Source: Dysgonamonadaceae bacterium (GTDB lineage: Bacteria > Bacteroidota > Bacteroidia > Bacteroidales > Azobacteroidaceae). From it: a DNA stretch of 41,147 nucleotides. Positions 1 through 8,013 of the stretch are shown in pieces; position 1 is the stretch's first letter; each line of letters begins with the position of its first letter. Below the pieces are notes generated by a model. The model had not been told where the DNA came from, made no database searches, and saw only the letters and a program-made list of their open reading frames with translations. The position numbers and the translations under genes were made by a program. The DNA lies in assembly GCA_031271125.1 (NCBI GenBank), contig JAISWH010000128.1, positions 1 through 41,147 on the forward strand, in the 5' to 3' direction.

Positions 1-60
1 TTTGAGCGGAGAAAGAGCGAAGGGAGAGTGGAGAAAGAGCGGAGAAAGAAAAAATTTTTC
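1..60. repeat. Purine-rich short repeat tract
   Basis: The first 50 bases are almost entirely purine on the plus strand, with two exact copies of GAGCGGAGAAAGA (about 4-16 and 37-49) and further partial copies. An A-run and T-run follow. No gene is visible. It resembles the short degenerate intergenic repeats seen elsewhere in this window, but it is cut by the window edge so its full extent is unknown. Confidence 0.5.
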
Positions 61-152
61 TACCAACATTCCGTCCCTCTCCTTTGTGCGGTATAATAGC
101 ACCTCAAAAAAAGATTTAGCCACGAATATTGTTAATTTGAGCAGTATATACG

Positions 153-183
153 TTGATTGACACGTGAAAAATCAGTATCTTTG
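153..183 (+). promoter_or_regulatory. Bacteroidetes-type promoter of the first ATPase gene
   Basis: TTG at 153-155, a 20-nt spacer, then TATCTTTG at 176-183 match the Bacteroidetes -33/-7 consensus. Transcription would start near 190. This makes the ATG at 206 the sensible start, because the ORF-track start at 164 lies inside the promoter. Confidence 0.75.
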
Positions 184-205
184 CCGGATAATAAATATTT
201 TAGTA

Positions 206-1762
206 ATGAGATACTTTAATATAGCTGGGCCATGTAACAGCGCAAAACATTACATGATAGACGCCGCCACCCGTTTGCAGGGCGTCGAACAGTTGATAGA
301 CATGAATCAGTATTTTGTGATTCATGCGGCGCGTCAGAGTGGCAAGACCACCTATCTACAGGATTTGACCGACCGGCTTAACGCAAAGGGGCAATACTAT
401 GCGCTGTGCTGTTCGTTGGAAAACGTACAAAACATTGTTAAGCCGGAAGATGGGATACCTCGAATTGTCTTGAAGATAAAAAATCAGCTTCGCCTTTCGA
501 ACATTCCTCACAAAGCGGAATTTGCCAAAGATGCGGATTACAGCGATTTTACAAACGTTCTGAACATGGAACTTACCCTGTTTTGCATGTTGTTGGACAA
601 GCCGCTGGTGATTTTATTCGACGAAGCGGACTGTTTGAGCGAAGGGACATTGATCACTTTTCTCCGGCAGTTGCGCGATGGTTACAACAATCGTTCGAGG
701 CAGGCATTTGTCCATTCCATAGCGCTGGTGGGCATGCGCAATATCCGCGACTACAAAGCCAAAGTCCGTCCCGACAGCGAAACGTTAGGCAGCGCAAGCC
801 CGTTCAATATCGTTACAGAATCGTTAACATTAAAAAACTTTACCAAAGAAGAAATTGCCGAACTGTACCGGCAGCATACCGGTGAAACAGGACAAGTATT
901 TGAAGATGATGCAATAAAACTGGTCTGGGAACAGACACAGGGGCAGCCTTGGCTGGTGAATGCCATTGCCCGCGAGGTGATTGTGAAAATCCTGCAATCG
1001 GACTACACAAAGCCGGTAACGGCGAAATTAGTGGATCAAGCCGTTCAAAACATTATCCTGCGGCGGGATACTCATATCGACAGTTTACTTGAACGGCTGA
1101 AGGAAGAACGGGTACGCAAAGTGATAGAGCCGATCATCATTGGTGAAGATTTTGTCGGACGGCTTTCCGATGATTTTCTTTATGTCAGGGATTTGGGCTT
1201 GATTACCGAAACGCAAGAACGTTTGGGGCCTGCCAATCCTATTTATGGAGAGGTTATCGCCCGAACCTTAAGTTACGATCTTCAGCAAAATTTACTGCAT
1301 CATCACAAAGAATATCAAATGCCCCGCTACCTGAAAAACGGACGCATTGACGTAGATTACCTGATGCGCGACTTCCAGCAATTCTGGCGCGAAAACAGCA
1401 ATATTTGGAAAAAGAGATTCGAATATAAGGAAGCAGCGCCACATCTGATCCTGATGGGCTTTCTGCAACGGGTCATCAACGGCGGCGGACAGATTATCCG
1501 TGATATGGCGGCAGGCACAGGTCGCCTCGACATCTGCCTGATATACGGAGGACAAAAATATCCGATAGAAATCAAACTCAATTACGGGCCGAAATATATG
1601 GAAAAAGGTCTCGAACAGACTGCCCGTTACATGGATATTTTCGGTTGCAGCGAAAGCTGGCTCGCCGTTTTCGAACATCGTTCCGGTATTGAATGGGAAA
1701 AGAAAATCTACATGAAAAAGGAAACAATGGACGGGAAAACGGTTACGGTAGTGGGACTATAA
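206..1762 (+). CDS. AAA-type ATPase with C-terminal PD-(D/E)XK nuclease-like domain
   Basis: Predicted 518-residue P-loop ATPase of the standalone AAA class that is abundant in Bacteroidales; the cellular role of this class is not well established. Visible motifs from the 206 start: Walker A ARQSGKTT (residues 42-49), Walker B LVILFDEAD (about 133-141), a winged-helix-like middle, and a C-terminal RLDICLIYGGQKYPIEIK stretch (about 440-457) with the D...ExK spacing of a PD-(D/E)XK nuclease fold. No signal peptide, so cytoplasmic. It has its own promoter and stands alone, convergent with pnp. The start at 164 in the ORF track overlaps the promoter and is rejected. A DNA-handling or defence-like role is inference only. 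The second P-loop ATPase in this window (38163-39374) has the same general layout but different sequence. Confidence 0.75.
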   Translation: MRYFNIAGPCNSAKHYMIDAATRLQGVEQLIDMNQYFVIHAARQSGKTTYLQDLTDRLNAKGQYYALCCSLENVQNIVKPEDGIPRIVLKIKNQLRLSNIPHKAEFAKDADYSDFTNVLNMELTLFCMLLDKPLVILFDEADCLSEGTLITFLRQLRDGYNNRSRQAFVHSIALVGMRNIRDYKAKVRPDSETLGSASPFNIVTESLTLKNFTKEEIAELYRQHTGETGQVFEDDAIKLVWEQTQGQPWLVNAIAREVIVKILQSDYTKPVTAKLVDQAVQNIILRRDTHIDSLLERLKEERVRKVIEPIIIGEDFVGRLSDDFLYVRDLGLITETQERLGPANPIYGEVIARTLSYDLQQNLLHHHKEYQMPRYLKNGRIDVDYLMRDFQQFWRENSNIWKKRFEYKEAAPHLILMGFLQRVINGGGQIIRDMAAGTGRLDICLIYGGQKYPIEIKLNYGPKYMEKGLEQTARYMDIFGCSESWLAVFEHRSGIEWEKKIYMKKETMDGKTVTVVGL

Positions 1763-1819
1763 TTTTCTGAAATGCCACGTCCTAATCCGTTCCCCTCCCA
1801 CGAAATTGCAATTCAATTC

Positions 1820-4012
1820 TCAAAACCTCCGTCTATCCGGCCTGTGAGGTCTGTCTTCCCGGTTCGGCCGCGCTTCATGCGGATGATTTTCGTGTTCCGG
1901 TCGCGGCAACAACGCCTTGCGGGATAGTTTGAACTTACCGGTTTTCGGATCAATATCTACCAATTTTACTTGGATGATATCTCCTTCTTTCAAGCCCGAT
2001 TCTTCAACTGTTTCCAAACGTTTCCAATCAATTTCCGAAATGTGCAGCAAACCATCTTTCCCAGGAAGAAATTCGACAAAAGCGCCGTAAGGCATTACCG
2101 AACGGATTTTTCCTTCATATACTTCATTGATTTCGGGAATGGCGACAATACCCTTGATTTTTTCTATGGCGGCGTCAATAGCCGACTTGTTCGGCGCAGA
2201 AACTTCTACGCGTCCGACACCGTCGATTTCTTCAATAGTGATCGTCGTTCCGGTCTCTTCCTGTAAGGCTTGAATTATTTTTCCGCCCGGACCGATTACA
2301 GCGCCGATAAACTCTTTGGCAATAATTATCATTTCAATTCTCGGAACATGCGGCTTGAGATCGGGACGCGGTTCGGAAATCGTTTCCAGAAGTTTACCCA
2401 AAATATGTTCCCTGCCTTGTTTGGCTTGAGCCAAAGCGTTTTCCAAAATTTCGTAGGAAAGTCCGTCCACCTTAATATCCATTTGCGTAGCGGTAATTCC
2501 GTCGCGGGTGCCGGTTACTTTGAAGTCCATGTCGCCCAAGTGGTCTTCGTCGCCCAAAATATCCGAAAGCACGGCGTATTTTGTTCCTTTGTTTTCGGAA
2601 ATCAAACCCATAGCGATTCCCGATACCGGTTTTTTGATTTGTACGCCGGCGTCCATCAGGGCAAGCGTACCGGAGCAAACGGTTGCCATAGAAGAAGAAC
2701 CGTTTGATTCAAGGATGTCGGATACGATGCGAATCGTATAAGGATAATTTTCAGGTAACATGGGTTTCAACGCACGATGCGCCAGGTTTCCGTGTCCGAC
2801 TTCGCGGCGTCCCACGCCTCGTTGGGGTCTGGCTTCGCCGGTAGCGAAAGGTGGAAAATTGTAATGCAGCAGGAAACGTTCTTTTTCGGTATCCAAGACG
2901 TCGTCTACAATTTTTTCGTCCAATTTGGTACCCAAAGTAACGGTTGCCAAAGCCTGCGTTTCGCCGCGTGTGAAAACGGCCGATCCGTGAGGTCCCGGAA
3001 CATAACTCACTTCCGACCAGATGGGACGGATTTCCGAAGTTTTACGGCCATCCAGACGGATGCCTTCGTCCAAAATACAACGGCGCATGGCTGCTTTTTC
3101 CACTTCGTGATAATACTTGCCGATCAAAGTTTTCTTTTCGTCCGTCAATTCTTCTTCGGTGAATTGCGCTTTGTATTCTTCGACAATGGCTTCAAAAGCC
3201 TCGCTACGTTCATGTTTGCCTTGTCCCGAACGGGCTATGGCGTATACTTTGTCGTACAATTTGGCTTTAATATCTTCGCGTAAAGTTTCGTCGTTTTCTT
3301 CATGATTGTATTCACGTTTCGCAGCAGTGCCGACTTCTTCCGCCAGTTCGATTTGCGCCCGGCACATCACTTTGATGGTTTCGTGGGCAAATTTGATGGC
3401 TTCGAGCATTTCGGCTTCCGAAACTTCTTTCATTTCACCTTCCACCATCATGATATTGTCGATGGTTGCGCCAACCATAATGTCTATATCTGCTTTTTCC
3501 AATTCCTCAAAAGTGGGATTGATTTTGAGTTGTCCGTCGATCCGGGCGACGCGTACTTCGGCAATCGGCCCGTTGAAAGGAACGGTCGAAACAGCCAGGG
3601 CAGCCGAAGCGGCCAAACCGGCTAAAGCATCGGGAATATCTTTCCCGTCTGTCGAAAACAGAATAATATTTACATAAACTTCCGCATGGTAATCGTCAGG
3701 GAACAAAGGACGTAAAACACGGTCAACCAACCGGGAGGTCAGAATTTCATAGTCCGAAGCCCGCCCTTCTCTTCTTGTAAACCCTCCGGGAAAACGCCCG
3801 AAAGCCGAATATTTTTCTTTGTATTCAACTTGTAGCGGCATAAAGTCCGTACCGGGAGTAGCATCTTTGGCAGCGCATACCGTTGCCAAAACCATTGTAT
3901 CGTTCATTCTTAACTCGACCGATCCGTCGGCTTGCTTAGCCAATTTTCCGGTCTCTATGGTGATGACTCTTCCATCACCCAAATCAATTTTTTTTACAAT
4001 CGGATTAATCAT
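1820..4012 (-). CDS. pnp: Polyribonucleotide nucleotidyltransferase (PNPase)
   Basis: A 730-residue PNPase, full length for the family. It degrades RNA 3' to 5' by phosphorolysis as a cytoplasmic trimer. Domain order: first RNase PH core (about 10-150), alpha-helical linker, second RNase PH core (about 320-475) with the phosphate-binding [15 protein letters not shown] stretch and the conserved [15 protein letters not shown] segment, KH domain (about 560-625, IGPGGKIIQ), and S1 domain (about 627-700, [19 protein letters not shown]). The tail ends in a short His/Arg/Pro-rich stretch ([10 protein letters not shown]), a low-complexity extension typical of variable PNPase ends. The start at 4012 follows a TATCTTTG -7 box by about 40 nt. 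It is monocistronic here, divergent from the lipoprotein gene and convergent with the ATPase gene. Confidence 0.98.
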   Translation of the reverse strand: MINPIVKKIDLGDGRVITIETGKLAKQADGSVELRMNDTMVLATVCAAKDATPGTDFMPLQVEYKEKYSAFGRFPGGFTRREGRASDYEILTSRLVDRVLRPLFPDDYHAEVYVNIILFSTDGKDIPDALAGLAASAALAVSTVPFNGPIAEVRVARIDGQLKINPTFEELEKADIDIMVGATIDNIMMVEGEMKEVSEAEMLEAIKFAHETIKVMCRAQIELAEEVGTAAKREYNHEENDETLREDIKAKLYDKVYAIARSGQGKHERSEAFEAIVEEYKAQFTEEELTDEKKTLIGKYYHEVEKAAMRRCILDEGIRLDGRKTSEIRPIWSEVSYVPGPHGSAVFTRGETQALATVTLGTKLDEKIVDDVLDTEKERFLLHYNFPPFATGEARPQRGVGRREVGHGNLAHRALKPMLPENYPYTIRIVSDILESNGSSSMATVCSGTLALMDAGVQIKKPVSGIAMGLISENKGTKYAVLSDILGDEDHLGDMDFKVTGTRDGITATQMDIKVDGLSYEILENALAQAKQGREHILGKLLETISEPRPDLKPHVPRIEMIIIAKEFIGAVIGPGGKIIQALQEETGTTITIEEIDGVGRVEVSAPNKSAIDAAIEKIKGIVAIPEINEVYEGKIRSVMPYGAFVEFLPGKDGLLHISEIDWKRLETVEESGLKEGDIIQVKLVDIDPKTGKFKLSRKALLPRPEHENHPHEARPNREDRPHRPDRRRF

Positions 4013-4050
4013 AAATAATCTTTAAATCTATATTTCTCTCTAAAATTGTG

Positions 4051-4058
4051 CAAAGATA
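4051..4058 (-). promoter_or_regulatory. -7 element of the pnp promoter
   Basis: On the minus strand this reads TATCTTTG, a perfect TAnnTTTG box, giving a start near 4044 and a leader of about 30 nt before the pnp ATG. I see no good -33 TTG at the usual spacing, so only the -7 half is supported. Confidence 0.6.
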
Positions 4059-4081
4059 ATCAAAAATATAGGAAATCATTG

Positions 4082-4089
4082 TATATTTG
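4082..4089 (+). promoter_or_regulatory. -7 element of the lipoprotein gene promoter
   Basis: TATATTTG matches TAnnTTTG and lies 27 nt before the ATG at 4117. It is back to back with the pnp -7 box (4051-4058), so each promoter occupies the other's upstream region. No clear -33 element is seen. Confidence 0.5.
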
Positions 4090-4116
4090 CGTCTAAAAAT
4101 TCTATAATAAGCTAAA

Positions 4117-5391
4117 ATGAATATGAATATTATCCATTATTTTATCCTCAATCCCCTGAAGAGGGCTTTTAAGGACAGCGGGTTTAACGATTTTATTACG
4201 GCAAAGTCCCCTTTAGGGAAACCACGTTTGGCGTTAGTCAATTCAGGAGTAATCTTTATTTTGGGTATCTGTATGTTTGCTTCATGTACGAAAAATAATA
4301 AATTTACAATAGAAGGCAATGTAAAAGACGGTTCGGGGAAAACGCTTTACTTGGAAAACGTTACCACTTCGTCGGTTGTGGTTTTGGATTCCGTAGAATT
4401 GGGTGATAACGGTTCTTTCCGGTTCAAAAGACCGCGGCCGCAGGCGCCGGATTTTTATCGTTTGCGTCTGAAACACCAATTCATCAATTTATCCGTTGAC
4501 AGTACGGAAACAATTAAGATACAACCGGATACACTGAATTTTGCCCGCAATTATACGGTGGAAGGTTCTTTCGAATGTTCAAAAATCAAAGAACTGACTT
4601 TCTTACAGTTAGCAACCAATGAGGCTTATAATCAATTGCAAAAACAATACGAGTCCAAAACGATTTCCTTAGATGAATACATTGTCGGGATTAAAGAAAT
4701 TATGGATGCTTATAAAAAGGAAGCCACAAATTATATAATGACCAATCCTGCTTCAGCATCGGCATATTTCGCATTATTCCAACAAATTAACGGATTGTTG
4801 ATATTCGATCCTTACGATAAGCAGGATTCCAGAATGTATGGCGCTGTAGCTAATAATTGGAATATGAATTATCCTGATGCGCTTCGTACCAAACATTTGG
4901 TCGGTTTATTCACCAATTCGCTGATCGTATTGCGACAGGAACAAAACAAAGCAGTGCCTCAAGAACTAGACAGTAAGCAGTTTTTCGACATATCTTTACC
5001 GTCGATTCAAGATAACGAAATACGACTTTCGGAAGTTGGCGCGGGAAAAGTTGTGCTATTGGATTTCACGGCCTACGAATCGCAAAATTCGCCCCTGCAT
5101 AATATGGATTTGCTGAAAATTTACCGGAAATATGAATCGCAAGGTTTTGCTATTTACCAGGTATCATTGGACAGGGATAGACATTTTTGGAAAAATGCCG
5201 CCGTCAATTTGCCTTGGATTTGTGTCATTGATCCGCAGTCTGTTTATTCCGAGATAGCTAAAAAATACAATGTCAGCAATCTTCCGGCCGGTTTTATATT
5301 TGATAAGCATGGTGATATTGTTTCCCGAATAGATAATTATGGTGATTTGGAAAAGTTGGTTGTTTCACATTTGCGTAATATGAAAAAATGA
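4117..5391 (+). CDS. DUF4369 / thioredoxin-fold lipoprotein lacking CxxC
   Basis: Predicted 424-residue envelope lipoprotein. A hydrophobic segment (VIFILGICMFAS) ends at a lipobox-like Cys57, followed by a DUF4369 beta domain (about 60-170), a helical linker, and a C-terminal TlpA/AhpC-like thioredoxin fold (about 288-424, VVLLDFTAYES...NLPAGFIFD). In TlpA relatives the strand leads into WCxxC; here the equivalent stretch is FTAYESQNSP, with no CxxC, so thiol redox activity is unlikely. The stretch ahead of the signal segment (about residues 10-44, including KSPLGKPRLAL) is unusual for a lipoprotein and looks like inserted repeat sequence. The ATG at 4117 fits the promoter position, but a downstream non-ATG start cannot be excluded. 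Function is unknown. Confidence 0.75.
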   Translation: MNMNIIHYFILNPLKRAFKDSGFNDFITAKSPLGKPRLALVNSGVIFILGICMFASCTKNNKFTIEGNVKDGSGKTLYLENVTTSSVVVLDSVELGDNGSFRFKRPRPQAPDFYRLRLKHQFINLSVDSTETIKIQPDTLNFARNYTVEGSFECSKIKELTFLQLATNEAYNQLQKQYESKTISLDEYIVGIKEIMDAYKKEATNYIMTNPASASAYFALFQQINGLLIFDPYDKQDSRMYGAVANNWNMNYPDALRTKHLVGLFTNSLIVLRQEQNKAVPQELDSKQFFDISLPSIQDNEIRLSEVGAGKVVLLDFTAYESQNSPLHNMDLLKIYRKYESQGFAIYQVSLDRDRHFWKNAAVNLPWICVIDPQSVYSEIAKKYNVSNLPAGFIFDKHGDIVSRIDNYGDLEKLVVSHLRNMKK

Positions 5392-5411
5392 GGCATACTA
5401 TGAAATTAGTA

Positions 5412-5528
5412 AACGAGTTGACGAGTAAACAAGTAAACTAAGGTATAAAGAGCCGTAACTCGTCAACTCGTCTACTTGTCAACTCGTCTACTTGTCAACT
5501 TGTCAACTTGTCAACTCGTCTACTCGTT
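5412..5528. repeat. 8-bp tandem repeat tract with opposed copies
   Basis: From 5457 to 5528 the unit (A/T)ACT(C/T)GTC repeats nine times without interruption, the last copy ending in T. Three units of the reverse-complement form (AACGAGTT, GACGAGTA, AACAAGTA) lie just upstream at 5412-5435, so the tract can fold into an imperfect hairpin. The ORF called over it (5476-5664) is low complexity and not a gene. It sits between the lipoprotein stop and the greA promoter. Confidence 0.8.
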
Positions 5529-5599
5529 CATGCACAAACCCGTACCGCGTGAAGCTAAAACGTTTTTTGCCGGCTTATGTTATAAAACATCCTTAAAAA

Positions 5600-5631
5600 T
5601 TTGGAAAAACGGCAAATTCATTTTACCTTTG
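5600..5631 (+). promoter_or_regulatory. Promoter of greA-hinT
   Basis: TTTG at 5600-5603, 20 nt, then TACCTTTG at 5624-5631: a near-ideal Bacteroidetes promoter. Transcription should start around 5638, about 70 nt before greA. Confidence 0.75.
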
Positions 5632-5645
5632 ACCGCTAAAAATAG

Positions 5646-5687
5646 GAGTTCCGGTCTAAATTGATCGGAATTCTTTTTGTTTTTTTT
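5646..5687 (+). terminator. Intrinsic terminator inside the greA leader
   Basis: Arms GAGTTCCGGTC (5646-5656) and GATCGGAATTC (5663-5673) form an 11-bp stem with two G-U pairs and a 6-nt loop TAAATT, followed by a T-rich run (5674-5687, one G). It lies after the promoter and 24 nt before the greA ATG, so it should stop part of the transcripts before the gene. It acts as an attenuator or makes a short leader RNA of about 50 nt. Confidence 0.7.
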
Positions 5688-5710
5688 ATAAAATTTAACA
5701 TTTATCCAAT

Positions 5711-6181
5711 ATGGCTGTACATTATTTGACAAAAGAGGGATATAACAAACTCCTTGAAGAAGTGAATTATATGGAAACGGAACGACGCCCTGCAATTTCG
5801 AAACAAATTGCGGAAGCCCGTGACAAGGGCGATTTATCCGAAAATGCGGAATATGATGCGGCTAAAGAAGCGCAAGGAATTTTAGAAGCTAAAATTTCCC
5901 AGTTAAAGACTTTGATTTCCAACGCTCGTTTGATCGACGAAAGCCAAATATCAACCGATAGCGTGCAAATTTTGAACAAAGTCACGATCAGAAATACTAA
6001 AAATAATCAAAAAATGGCTTATACTTTGGTATCCGAAAGTGAAGCGGATTTGAAACAAGGAAAAATCGCCATCGGCACCCCTATCGGAAAAGGTCTTTTA
6101 GGTAAGAAAGTGGGTGATATTGTGGATATTAAAGTTCCGAACGGAATATTGAATTTTGAAATTGTTGATATTGCTTTATGA
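5711..6181 (+). CDS. greA: Transcription elongation factor GreA
   Basis: A 156-residue GreA, normal length. It enters the RNA polymerase secondary channel and stimulates cleavage of backtracked RNA. The N-terminal coiled coil (about 5-75) carries the acidic tip DKGDLSENAEYD with Asp41 and Glu44, the residues that hold the catalytic metal in characterised GreA. The C-terminal FKBP-like domain (about 80-156) includes GTPIGKGLLGKKVGD. The stop overlaps the start of the HIT gene by 4 nt (ATGA), so the two are translationally coupled. The leader carries an intrinsic terminator, suggesting control by premature termination. Confidence 0.97.
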   Translation: MAVHYLTKEGYNKLLEEVNYMETERRPAISKQIAEARDKGDLSENAEYDAAKEAQGILEAKISQLKTLISNARLIDESQISTDSVQILNKVTIRNTKNNQKMAYTLVSESEADLKQGKIAIGTPIGKGLLGKKVGDIVDIKVPNGILNFEIVDIAL

Positions 6182-6597
6182 CTATTTTCAGTAAAATAAT
6201 TGCAGGCGAAATACCGAGCTATAAAGTAGCGGAAAATGCCGGTTTTTACGCTTTTCTGGATATTAACCCCTTAGTAAAAGGGCATACGCTTGTCGTCCCT
6301 AAAAAGGAAGTAGATTATATTTATGATTTGGACGAGCGGACGGTGGGGGAAATATTTGTTTTCTCGAAACAGGTAGCAATAGCCATACAAAAAGCGATTC
6401 CCTGCAAACGCGTAGGGATTGCGGTCATCGGAATGGAAGTGCCGCACGCCCATATTCACCTGATTCCCCTTAACCGAGAATCGGATATGATTTTTTCAAA
6501 TCCTAAATTGAAACTTACTTCGGAGGAATTTCGGAGTATTGCCTCAGCTATAGCTGCAAGTTTTGAAATAGAACCTAATCCGAGTGGATTTCAATAA
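6178..6597 (+). CDS. hinT: HIT family nucleotide-binding hydrolase (HinT-like)
   Basis: A 139-residue histidine-triad protein, which in its family hydrolyses nucleoside phosphoramidates and AMP conjugates in the cytoplasm. The triad HAHIHL is at residues 90-95; by family rule His92 is the nucleophile. The N-terminal SKIIAGEIPSYKV and KGHTLVVPKKE stretches are typical of the branch. It overlaps greA by 4 nt and is followed at once by an intrinsic terminator, closing a two-gene operon. Assignment to the HIT family is firm; the exact substrate is not. Confidence 0.9.
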   Translation: MTIFSKIIAGEIPSYKVAENAGFYAFLDINPLVKGHTLVVPKKEVDYIYDLDERTVGEIFVFSKQVAIAIQKAIPCKRVGIAVIGMEVPHAHIHLIPLNRESDMIFSNPKLKLTSEEFRSIASAIAASFEIEPNPSGFQ

Positions 6598-6631
6598 AAA
6601 AACGTTTACTACAATTGTGGCAAACGTTTTT
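6598..6631 (+). terminator. Terminator after greA-hinT
   Basis: AAAAACGTTT and AAACGTTTTT form a perfect 10-bp stem with a 14-nt loop directly after the hinT stop. Its A-rich and T-rich ends let it work in both directions. Confidence 0.7.
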
Positions 6632-6676
6632 CGTCGATTAAACGAACTTTGCAGTCTCAACAAAAAATAATAATCC

Positions 6677-7954
6677 ATGAATCGACCGTTAGCAGAACGA
6701 ATGCGTCCCCAGACTTTAGACGATTATGTCGGCCAGAGTCATCTGGTGGGGAAAGGAAGCGTCCTTCGGAAAATGATTGATTCGGGAACTATTCCCTCGT
6801 TTATTTTGTGGGGGCCTCCCGGTGTCGGGAAAACGACTTTGGCCCGGATTATTTCAAAGCAGCTGGATATTCCTTTTTTTACGCTGAGCGCCATCAATTC
6901 GGGCGTGAAAGAAGTTCGGGAAATCATTGAAAAAGCCAAATCGACCGTTTTTTTCGATAGCAAACGTCCTGTTTTGTTTATCGATGAAATTCATCGTTTC
7001 AGTAAATCCCAACAAGATTCGTTGTTGGCTGCTGTCGAAACCGGTACCATAACTTTGATTGGCGCGACGACTGAAAATCCTTCGTTTGAAGTAATCAGTC
7101 CCTTGCTTTCCCGCTGTCAGGTTTATGTCCTGAAGAGCCTGAGCGCAGATGATTTATTGACGCTGATGCACAAGGCTTTAACCACCGACGTTGAACTGAA
7201 AAAGAAAGAAATCACAATACAGGAAACGGCGGCATTGTTGCGGTTTTCCGGTGGAGACGCTCGTAAACTGCTCAATATCCTTGAATTGGTTATCGACGCT
7301 GATGGAAATAACGAACCGGATACACCTGTTGTTATTACCGACGAGAAAGTCATTGACCGCCTGCAAGAAAATCCTGTCGCTTACGACAAAGGCGGTGAAA
7401 TGCATTATGATATTATTTCGGCTTTTATCAAATCCATTCGGGGTAGCGACCCCGACGGCGCGATTTATTGGCTGGCGCGGATGGTTGCCGGAGGCGAAGA
7501 CCCCAAATTTATCGCTCGCCGCCTGGTGATTTCCGCTTCGGAAGACATTGGTTTGGCGAATCCCAATGCCTTGTTGCTGGCTAACGCTTGCTTCGATGCG
7601 CTGACTAAAATCGGTTGGCCCGAAGGACGGATTATCCTGGCGGAAACGACTGTTTACCTGGCTACAAGCCCCAAAAGTAATTCGGCGTATATGGCCATTG
7701 AAAATGCTACGGCTGAAGTCAACCGGTCGGGTAATTTACCTGTTCCGCTTCATTTACGCAACGCACCCACCCAATTGATGAAAAGCCTGAATTACCACAA
7801 AGGCTACAAATATGCTCATGATTATGAAGGAAATTATGTCGAACAGGATTATTTACCGGAAGAAATTAAGGATAAAAAATTCTGGCTTTCTCAAAATAAT
7901 GTTCAGGAAAGGAAAATTCAAGAATATTTGAATTCAATACGAGGCAATATTTGA
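6677..7954 (+). CDS. rarA: Replication-associated recombination protein A (AAA+ ATPase)
   Basis: A 425-residue RarA/MgsA protein, full length. It is an AAA+ ATPase of the clamp-loader group acting at stalled replication forks. Walker A is GPPGVGKT (46-53), Walker B LFIDEIHR (about 100-107), and sensor 1 is in the GATTENPSFEV stretch. The C-terminal tetramerisation part has ISAFIKSIRGSDPDGAIYW and the conserved LPVPLHLRNAPT. It is preceded by the greA-hinT terminator and a weak GAACTTTG -7-like box near 6645, and followed closely by serC. No oddities. Confidence 0.97.
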   Translation: MNRPLAERMRPQTLDDYVGQSHLVGKGSVLRKMIDSGTIPSFILWGPPGVGKTTLARIISKQLDIPFFTLSAINSGVKEVREIIEKAKSTVFFDSKRPVLFIDEIHRFSKSQQDSLLAAVETGTITLIGATTENPSFEVISPLLSRCQVYVLKSLSADDLLTLMHKALTTDVELKKKEITIQETAALLRFSGGDARKLLNILELVIDADGNNEPDTPVVITDEKVIDRLQENPVAYDKGGEMHYDIISAFIKSIRGSDPDGAIYWLARMVAGGEDPKFIARRLVISASEDIGLANPNALLLANACFDALTKIGWPEGRIILAETTVYLATSPKSNSAYMAIENATAEVNRSGNLPVPLHLRNAPTQLMKSLNYHKGYKYAHDYEGNYVEQDYLPEEIKDKKFWLSQNNVQERKIQEYLNSIRGNI

Positions 7955-7965
7955 AAAAAAAATAG

Positions 7966-7973
7966 TACCTTCG
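7966..7973 (+). promoter_or_regulatory. Possible -7 element upstream of serC
   Basis: TACCTTCG differs from TAnnTTTG by one base and lies 40 nt before the serC ATG. No -33 element is found at correct spacing. The following GCAGTCTCAA also occurs just after the -7-like box in front of rarA. Confidence 0.4.
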
Positions 7974-8013
7974 CAGTCTCAAATAAGATTTTTTTAATTT
8001 AAAACATGTTATT

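Noticed and set aside
98-110. TATAAT-like sequence near the window start
   Set aside because: Bacteroidetes primary sigma factor uses TAnnTTTG, and a good match with correct spacing lies at 153-183, closer to the gene.
2270-2707. Long plus-strand ORFs across pnp, such as the 145-codon one
   Set aside because: They lie antisense to the complete, strongly conserved PNPase gene and show no independent family features.
5476-5664. 62-codon ORF (STRLLVNLSTCQ...) before greA
   Set aside because: It is the translation of the 8-bp repeat tract and runs into the greA promoter and leader terminator.
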